A stretch of DNA of 64,000 nt from the NCBI RefSeq assembly GCF_037126465.1, contig NC_088208.1:40400685-40464684 (forward strand). The letters run 5' to 3'. The stretch is from Ornithodoros turicata (lineage: Eukaryota > Arthropoda > Arachnida > Ixodida > Argasidae). Positions 57,201-64,000 of this stretch are shown piece by piece (position 1 is the stretch's first letter; each line of letters opens with the position of its first letter). Below the pieces are notes generated by a model. That model did no database searches and was not told where the DNA came from. It saw nothing but the letters and a program-made list of their open reading frames with translations. The translations under genes were made by a program, and so were the position numbers.

Positions 57201-58310
57201 TCCTCGACCGGGCTGGAACACGGAACCTTCACAAAGCGGTTCAACACCAACCGACGCTTTCTGGAAAGGAACTGGTCCGTAGCTAAGCGGCGAGGAGTGT
57301 TGGACTACTTGGTAGTTATTATTGAGTGAGAAAAAAAAACGCACAAACCAACGTAGACAAGGTATAGAGAAACACACAGGACATGCGCTGGTCCTGATGG
57401 AACTTCTCCTGCATTATGTAGCGTTGTATTCCGTTGCGTTGCATCGTAGCATTTTTCATTGTAGCGCCACGGTGTTGTTCATTGTTGACTAAGGTATTCG
57501 AGTGTTTCTATTACGAATTGTCTTTTAAATAAGCGCCGCTTAGTGATCACATGTCGGGCGACTGGTCTTCTGGTCCCATGCACGACCTACACGTCATTTA
57601 GCTACAGGTCTTTATACCAGACGTCCTCAGGATGTCCTTATATGTGTACCTCCTGGGAACGTCCGCAACATTTCCGCCTGCGATGTTCGAAGAATAATCT
57701 TTGTTTGAAATACGCCGACCTTGAAAGGCTTTTGCTTCAATCTATACCTCCACAGGATCGCTGGATTTTTCACCTTTCGAGGTATAGACTCGAAGGGTAA
57801 TTCGGTTAAAAATTGAATGTAACCATAAATCAACTTTTGTAGCGGACGCTGAGGGAAAAATACGTCCATATAATGTACCATAGTGAACGAACCGTCCTCG
57901 AGGTTAATAAGAAAGTCCCCCTGCAATCATTAGGAAAGGAACCCCCATCAGTGCTAACGAGCTCCTCTCGCGTCCAGATGACGTTATCGGCACAACAACT
58001 CCCCCAACTTTGTCGGCATTCTGTACACATGCTTTGACATCACCTTTGGGATGTCATCAAGGATACCTTCCTGGGGAGGAAACCGTCCTCTATATATAGA
58101 TAAAAAAACAAGGTGATCGACCGATTTTGCCGTCTGCATTAGGGCCTTGTATACAGGGGTCGTGGAAAACATCAGTCGGATCAATAATGCCTATGTGAGG
58201 GGATGATCAAGTGCCAGAAAACACTGACGAGACAACAACTCGATGAATCGCTCAGTTGGAAAATTTAGGCGGGATTTTGGGGACAAAGGCTAGAAATTAA
58301 GGCACTGTAA
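54230..58310. other. 4-kb stretch without recognised features
   Basis: TTGGTTTGGTTTGG at 54978, T10 at 56790 and a C14 run at 56984. Open frames (for example 55501-55890, 56088-56522 and 56694-57011) have no domain. It could hold introns, enhancers or old repeats. Confidence 0.4.
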
Positions 58311-58314
58311 GGTA

Positions 58315-58392
58315 CGTTGGTGGTAATGTAGCGTAACCAGCTCGCGTGAAGAGCACCGTTGGTGGTAATCTAGCGTAACCAGCTCGCGTGCC
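58315..58392 (+). repeat. 42-bp tandem duplication
   Basis: CGTTGGTGGTAATGTAGCGT and CGTTGGTGGTAATCTAGCGT start at 58315 and 58357, each continuing into AACCAGCTCGCGTG. The second leads into the SINE head. Confidence 0.85.
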
Positions 58393-58812
58393 GTAGTGGT
58401 CAGGATCATGGGCGCCGTCAGGATTTTTTCCAGGGGGCAGGGCAGAATGTTTCCCGTGGTGGTGCGTCAACTGCGCCGGCTACTACATTGTCTTGGCTCA
58501 GAAACCCTACGTTTCTGAAAGCCAGGGGGGCGACGCCCCCCTTGCGCCCCCCCCCCCTTGTGACGGCGCCCATGGTTAGGACGATCGCCTTCCACGCCGA
58601 GACTGAGAAGTGACACGTGTTCGAATCCCAGCACCGGCTGTGTTGTCTGAGGCTTTTCTTTGGTTTCCGGACGATTGTCGGCACAGTTGCCCCCTGAAGT
58701 CGGCCTAGGACGCATACTAATCCCCCTGTCCCCCACTCCTTCCTGCTCTCCTCTCTCCACCTGTCCACGTCTGTATGCCTCTCTTATCACAGCTTTCCAA
58801 ACAGATATCGCT
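58388..58812 (+). mobile_element. SINE interrupted by an inverted-repeat element
   Basis: The A-box part GTGCCGTAGTGGTCAGGA (58388-58405) is separated from GGTTAGGACGATCGCC (58573 on) by the element at 58408-58572. It then continues through the B box GTTCGAATCCC, GGCACAGTTGCCCCCTGAAG and TCCACCTGTCCACGTCTGTA. Confidence 0.8.
58408..58572. mobile_element. inverted-repeat element nested in a SINE
   Basis: The ends ATGGGCGCCGTCA and TGACGGCGCCCAT are exact inverses. The SINE words GGTCAGGA and GGTTAGGA on either side fit an 8-bp target duplication with one change. Related to 4834-5068. The 8-bp size suggests hAT, an inference. Confidence 0.75.
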
Positions 58813-58824
58813 ATCGTTCCCTCC

Positions 58825-58965
58825 CCCCCCCCCCCTGAAGTCTGCCCGGGCCGCATACTATGCATCCGACTCCTTCCCCTCTGTCTTCTCTCCATCTATC
58901 CTCGTCTGTACACCGCTCATAGCAGCAGTTGCTTCGCGGTGGTAACATGGAATGAAAAGAAGAAA
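58825..58965 (+). mobile_element. second SINE tail
   Basis: A C-run, then TGAAGTCTGCCCGGGCCGCA, CTCCATCTATCCTCGTCTGT and AGCAGTTGCTTCGCGGTG. This is a 3' half directly behind another SINE. Confidence 0.7.
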
Positions 58966-60145
58966 GAACGCTATCGACGACGCAGGCATTGTATACGGCA
59001 AAGCGAGACTATAGTCTTCTTTCCCATTTCCTCCACGATCATCTTGTATCGTCGTCGAACAAAGAATATTAGACGAGCAACGACTGTTGGGCGCGCAAAG
59101 GAGGCACCGATCGAGACAGATAGAAGCATTTTTACGGTCAACACCCACTATTCTGTTCCCCCTATGTTCCGCACTTTCTTCCGAAGAAAAGACGACACCA
59201 CCTTTCGCGGGCAAAATGGGCGCTCGTAACAAACCGCAGATACGAGGGAGCAGAAAAGGCGCTACGGACTGACTGCGGGGCAGTCGACTCTATTGTACAC
59301 CGGAAGTGTCGCCATTCGACCGGTTCCATTTCGCCATCCGAACAGGGCAAGAAACCTTCCTTGTCATCTCCGATTATTTCGCTCTCTCTCTTTTTTTAAC
59401 GCCGCATATTCTTTCTTTTCGGTCAAATGCCGGAAATGGAGGCGTGCGGTGAAATAGAAGCCAACTTGAACGGTGAGATAAGGGAACATTTTTCCTCCTC
59501 TCATCTATAAATGTAGATATATACAGACAGGGAGAGCTTTTTCCCGTTAAGCACATCCTTTGTTCGAAGTCTCACCTTTTCCCATTTTGGCGTCTCTCTG
59601 TTTGGCTTTCATTCTGAGGGAAGAAGAGAATTCACAGTTGGGGATACAAAAGCGTCCGCCTATCGCTCGCGATGTCGAAGGGGGAGGAAGACATGAAAGA
59701 ATGTCACCTTCCCCCAGAAATGTGATAAGGGGGAGGGGAGTTTTTCAAGACGCACATCCAATGGCGCTTTTTTTTTTCTTGCTGTTTTTGACGGGCTTTC
59801 GTTTTATTAACTGAGCTCTCGTTCGGGGGGGCTACCAGCTCCATATTATTCATCCAAACTAATCGATCAATTGCCAACGATAATAGTTGCTTGTTTTACG
59901 TCGAGAGACAACCGTGATAATGAACGAGCGAGGATTAATTCGATTCGATTGTTCGTCGATTAATTTTGCCAACCTGAAGGTTCTTCAACCCCACCGAGTT
60001 GCTAGTTTCAAACCCGTAATCTTGCGATAGGTAATTCGACGCGTTGCCAACTGTTAACATCGAGGTCTGTTCCTTTTTTTGTGTGTGTGATTTTTTTTTC
60101 TTCTCAAAGTTGAGAGCAAAGTCTTGGTGCGTGCCGCCCTACGGC
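58966..60145. other. intergenic, nothing recognised
   Basis: No domain or family was recognised. Open frames crossing 58660-59232 are SINE by-products or chance. Confidence 0.45.
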
Positions 60146-60149
60146 CGTT

Positions 60150-60272
60150 CTAAAAGTCGGCAGAGGACACTTGCTGATAAGCGATAACCCCGTCTACTCT
60201 CCATCTGACCACCGCGTCTGTGCACCTCTCCTGGTCACAATTGCTTCAGAGCGGTAACACGGAACAAATAAA
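60150..60272 (+). mobile_element. SINE tail fragment
   Basis: AAGTCGGCAGAGGACAC, ACTCTCCATCTGACCACCG and ACAATTGCTTCAGAGCGGTA follow the SINE 3' half. Confidence 0.6.
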
Positions 60273-60274
60273 GG

Positions 60275-61295
60275 CGCCATGCATCGATGGAACTTGAGCG
60301 AATACTCATTTGTGTGGCATTCGACGTGCAATCGTGCAAATAAACGAGAGACACGAAGCTGATAGCTATCCTCTCCATATTTTCTTTTCGGTTTCGTCAG
60401 CCCATGATGATGATGGTGACGTCATCTCGGCTGAAAAAAGTTGTCCCGTTCAAGAGCTGGGAAACATTCCAAGTTTCCTACTGTCTGAATGTGGAATTCA
60501 CTCCGCGAGGCGGCAGTTCTTTTTTGAAGGTTGTTTATTGTGCCCGCCTGAGCAACTTGTTAAACTCCCGCTAGTCTCTATTTAAGTAATCCGAAAGAGT
60601 TGTCGCCGGCATAAGGGGGGTAAAATGTTGCGGATTAGAGTCGTAAAAAGACGGATTTTTACGGCTTCTCAACCCTTCCGAACCTCGCCGGAGTCGTTAC
60701 ACAAAGGGACGACCGTAAAAGAGGATTTGCCTAAGTGACTTTCTTACGCATTACGTTAATTTAACTTCATCCGGCAATTTACGGCCATTTTGTTTCCCCA
60801 GGGAACCCAGCGTTCTTCGCGGCACATCTGAGTCACACGTGGCCTTTTCATGGAACGGAAGTTATTTCTATGTGTCCCGTATTCGCGAGTAAAGAAAATA
60901 AAATGTGCGCGGCTTTGACGAGTGGGAAAGCTGTGTTCCGGCGGCAAAGCATGTCTCGAGGTGTTTGCTGGTAAAAATAAAAATAAAAACAAGTTGAAAA
61001 AAATGAAGACGTGGTGCGGTCTAGAGGTGTCGATTTTTGCCAACAATGATACCGCTCGTGCATCTTTGTTAGAGCTTGCGAGACACTTTCACTCGAATGC
61101 AATTTTTCTAATTTCTCAATTCAGTCCAGTTCAATGAAATATATATCAAACGAAAACACCAAAGCCAAATAAAACTGGAGAAAGAATGGCATTTTTTCAC
61201 GAAAGAATGTCAGGAAATGCGTGCACTACTTGGCGGTACAATAATGTCATCTTCTCTTCTGTCTTAAAACACCCATAACAGATTTTTTTGTTTGT
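60275..61295. other. intergenic, nothing recognised
   Basis: TAAAAATAAAAATAAAAAC at about 60972 is the only simple sequence. Confidence 0.45.
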
Positions 61296-61299
61296 TTGA

Positions 61300-61548
61300 G
61301 TCCGTGTTAGCGCCGCGAGGCAACTGTGGCTATGACGACGTACAGATGTGGGCATAAGGAGAGCGGACAGCTGGAAGGAGTGTGGGTTAGTATGCTTCCT
61401 GGGTCAACTTGAAGGGGAACTTTGCCGGCATTCGTCTGGAAAGTCTGCCGGAAAACCCAGGAAAACCCTCAGATAGCACATAGCCGGTGGTAGGATTCGA
61501 ACCCACTACCTCCCAGTTTTTCAGCACGGCCTTGGCTACCAGCAACGC
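61300..61548 (-). mobile_element. near-complete SINE
   Basis: GTTAGCGCCGCGAGGCAACT, GGGTCAACTTGAAGGGG, AAGTCTGCCGGAAAACCC, GGTGGTAGGATTCGAACCC (inverse B box). The head beyond this is diverged. Confidence 0.8.
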
Positions 61549-62180
61549 GCAGACGCTTTTTTCCCGCTCGACCATTCCGGCGATAACGGAAAAAAAAACT
61601 GGCTGACCGTGTCGCCCAAAACGATCCACTAAAACTCGCTAATAACGCTAAATTTTGAAGAGAGTGGAATGGTGGAAAGTTTTTAGAGGTCACCTGCAGA
61701 CGAGACCCGAGAGAGTCGTTAATTGGGCTGCCATTTAGGAGATGAGACTGCTTTTCATTAAAGCTGAGAGAGAGAGAGTCTCCTTCTGAGCGACTCTATC
61801 TGCATCTAAATGGAGTTGAAGTGATGCGCGTTTCCGCTCCCATTCACTGCCATTTTCCCCGCTCGAGAAATCTTTAATAGCGCGTGAAGAAGAACTCGTC
61901 GACGCTTTTGCTTTGAATACGAAATGACTCCGACGCTACTCCACTCCACAATAGACGGCCTAGTCAATAAGCGTCCTATCACAGCATACGTGCGTCCATG
62001 CTCCATAATGCGACGACTTTCTTTCTGGATAAGAGAAGTTGTTGGACGGTATTTTATCTCCTCATTTCATCTCAGCAACTGTGGTTCCGAGTGGCCCGCG
62101 CATATCGTGAAGCTATTAATTATTCCAACTTCGTTACACATTCTAGCGCCACGTAGTTTCTGGAAAAAAAATTGTTTGTT
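61549..62180. other. intergenic, nothing recognised
   Basis: A (GA) run at about 61766-61780. No gene. Confidence 0.4.
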
Positions 62181-62185
62181 TTGTT

Positions 62186-62388
62186 CAGCGTTAGTACCGC
62201 GTAGCAGCTGTAGCTATGAGCGTTAGATGCATTCTCAACCGGCTCCGGAGGGGGACCCGTGCAGACGCCTGCCTGAAAAGTCTGCCGGAGAACCCAGGGA
62301 GAATCTGGGGCAGTAAAGCCAATAGTGGGTTCGACCCCACTAATCCCCACTCATTCGCAGGTCCTGGAGCGCCACCAACGATCACCTC
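62186..62388 (-). mobile_element. SINE copy with internal deletion
   Basis: GCGTTAGTACCGCGTAGCAG, GTCTGCCGGAGAACCCAGGG, GTGGGTTCGACCCCAC (inverse B box). The GGACAGATGGAGAG middle part is missing. Confidence 0.7.
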
Positions 62389-62389
62389 T

Positions 62390-64000
62390 TTATTTTATTT
62401 AATGATACGTTAGAGGCCCAGATGAGCAAATTACGTAACCTTCTAGCAGTCTTATCTGATATAGGGAAGACACTTTGCCACTCCGTAAAAAATTTCTAAC
62501 GGTAGCTCAGAAACTATGACGTTGAACCCGCCATTTTACGGAAGGATGCTGTAACCGAAGTCCTTCCCTGTAAAGCGTGCTTTGCTGGCACTACTCTTGT
62601 GCTATGCAAATTCTGTTCAAGCACGACTTACAGGAACATTTGGTCGGAAATTTTCATTGACTCAAGTTTAGTTCACTCATTAAGGTGGGATTAGTGTCAC
62701 GATATGCATTTTCTCTACCTATCTATTATCTTCAAGGTTATCCCGCATGTTTCCTTCGACGTAAAAGGAGGATATTCCAGGGTGCATGAAAAGTACGGTA
62801 GACAAAGCTTCGCCCCTGTGAGAAGCCGATAAATTGAAAATTACAAATTACAAGGTATCTCACCAGTTCATTAAGTGCGATGAGGGATTTTTTTCTTGAC
62901 TCGGTCCAGTAATTCTCACAAATACCGTGGCGGTACACATTGTTAAAGCGATACCTTTATAGAACAATCACCACGTTACGTCCAGATAAGGTTAGGGCAT
63001 TTGAACACGTTTGGCAGAAAGCCCAAATATGCAACCAACTTCATTCTACTGCAACTTTATGCAGCCCTGAACATCAAATTATCACCTCATCATATCTGGC
63101 TCTCTTTCACAACATCTCCGAATGCTGTGTTTCTCTCAAACGGCGAACTTTTCGGGACGCAATATTAAAAGTGATGAGGCGAAATACAGTGTCTTTCCAG
63201 TACAGCCATTAAGGCAGCGTTTTGAATCGCCTGCCCCATTCATAACCTTCTAAACAAAAGAGTGGACACGGATAGCCATTGTGCATTGGCGACGCAAATG
63301 ACTTCGCGAAAAATGAGGAACGCGGTTCTTCCAACAATTATACTCCAGGCGTTACTTTTTTTCTCAGCTACTCGAATGCTGGAGTAGTGAGCTATTATTA
63401 TTTCAGACAAAAAAAAAAGGGGGGGGGGGCTGGCATTTTGTCAGGAGCAATTAAAACTTGGACGATTCTTGTCTAAAGATATTTTCCAGTTGAAATCTGT
63501 CGCATATTGTTTCTCTCTCTCTCTCTCTTTCGTGTGGTCTCGTTTTGTTACATTTTTCGTTTTAGGTAGAGTGGAAATAGAAAAAAATGCAAGCCGGTCG
63601 TTGTTGAGGACGCGTTGGATAATCAGTTTGTATGCAAACACAACCAATCTCATGCACTTGACTCGAACTACTGCCGTCTGCTACCAAGAAGCAAACGTCC
63701 TTTACGTTGTCGTCTGCTACTTTCCAAGACCAAGTGCCACTAATTTGCATTTTTTTAGCTTCATGTGCGCGTCACAACCACTTCGGTCAAAGATTGCAAT
63801 ACAGCAAGCAAAGCACTATTGGCCCGCAAAGTTTGGGTTTGAGTTAATACACCGCTCAGTGTTTTACCACACTGGATTGTTAGGCAATATACGATAATGG
63901 GGACTACGAACGCAACTTGAGAAGTTCGCCCCGAAAGGATAGGCTACTTGGCTGCTCTTGATTTATTATTAACAGTTATTGATTGCTCGTAGTTACTAAC
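62390..64000. other. intergenic to window end
   Basis: An A/G homopolymer pair at about 63410-63430 and a CT run at 63512-63529. The 142-codon frame at 63469-63897 has no domain and is judged to be chance. Confidence 0.45.

Overview
This is nuclear DNA from an animal, with no bacterial-type operons. The dense tRNA-derived SINEs, palindromic MITEs, hAT and mariner relics, LINE 3' ends, many microsatellites and long G/C homopolymers fit an arthropod. I infer a chelicerate, most likely a tick, from the general look of the SINE family; no database search was possible, so treat this as a hypothesis.

Only one protein-coding gene is well supported. It is a SoxB2 (Sox21/Sox14-type) transcription factor on the minus strand at about 41.0-42.0 kb, with a full HMG box, the B2 signature just after the box and a C-terminal Pro-Cys-x-Cys motif. 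Its start is the ATG at 42041-42043, because an in-frame TAG lies 32 codons upstream with no ATG between. A strong splice donor (GAG|GTAAGC) sits in frame near the 3' end, so the last 27 residues of the open frame may be intron. The upstream 300-400 bp is CpG-rich and carries E2F-like, CCAAT and cAMP-response-element-like motifs. Everything else with an open frame looks like chance or transposon-derived sequence, apart from two weak candidates (28860-29096 and a possible first exon at 25988-26077).

The rest is repeat landscape. (1) 1-5.6 kb: degenerate short repeats, a long foldback with a MITE at its centre, and several palindromic MITE copies. (2) 5.6-20.5 kb: microsatellites, a perfect 29-bp-arm hairpin at 8.25 kb, LINE and SINE pieces, an 84-87-bp tandem repeat at 11.5 kb, a degenerate ~40-bp minisatellite at 16.2 kb, and a MITE/SINE complex at 18.7-19.7 kb. 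(3) 20.5-31 kb: mostly featureless, with a SINE inserted into a MITE at 27.2-27.7 kb. (4) 31-38.4 kb: a mariner-type MITE, five MITE copies or parts, LINE 3' ends, and an inverted-repeat element full of TAATGTCATT words. (5) 39-44 kb: the Sox gene and flanks. (6) 44-54 kb: an 81-bp tandem array inside an inverted-repeat element, a 603-bp mariner-type element, a LINE tail, two hAT-like elements with perfect 8-bp target duplications, and one of those nested inside a third foldback. (7) 54-64 kb: SINEs, and an inverted-repeat element inserted into a SINE.

The Sox gene standing alone in a repeat-rich desert is the usual setting of a developmental transcription factor with distant enhancers; no enhancer can be identified from a single sequence.
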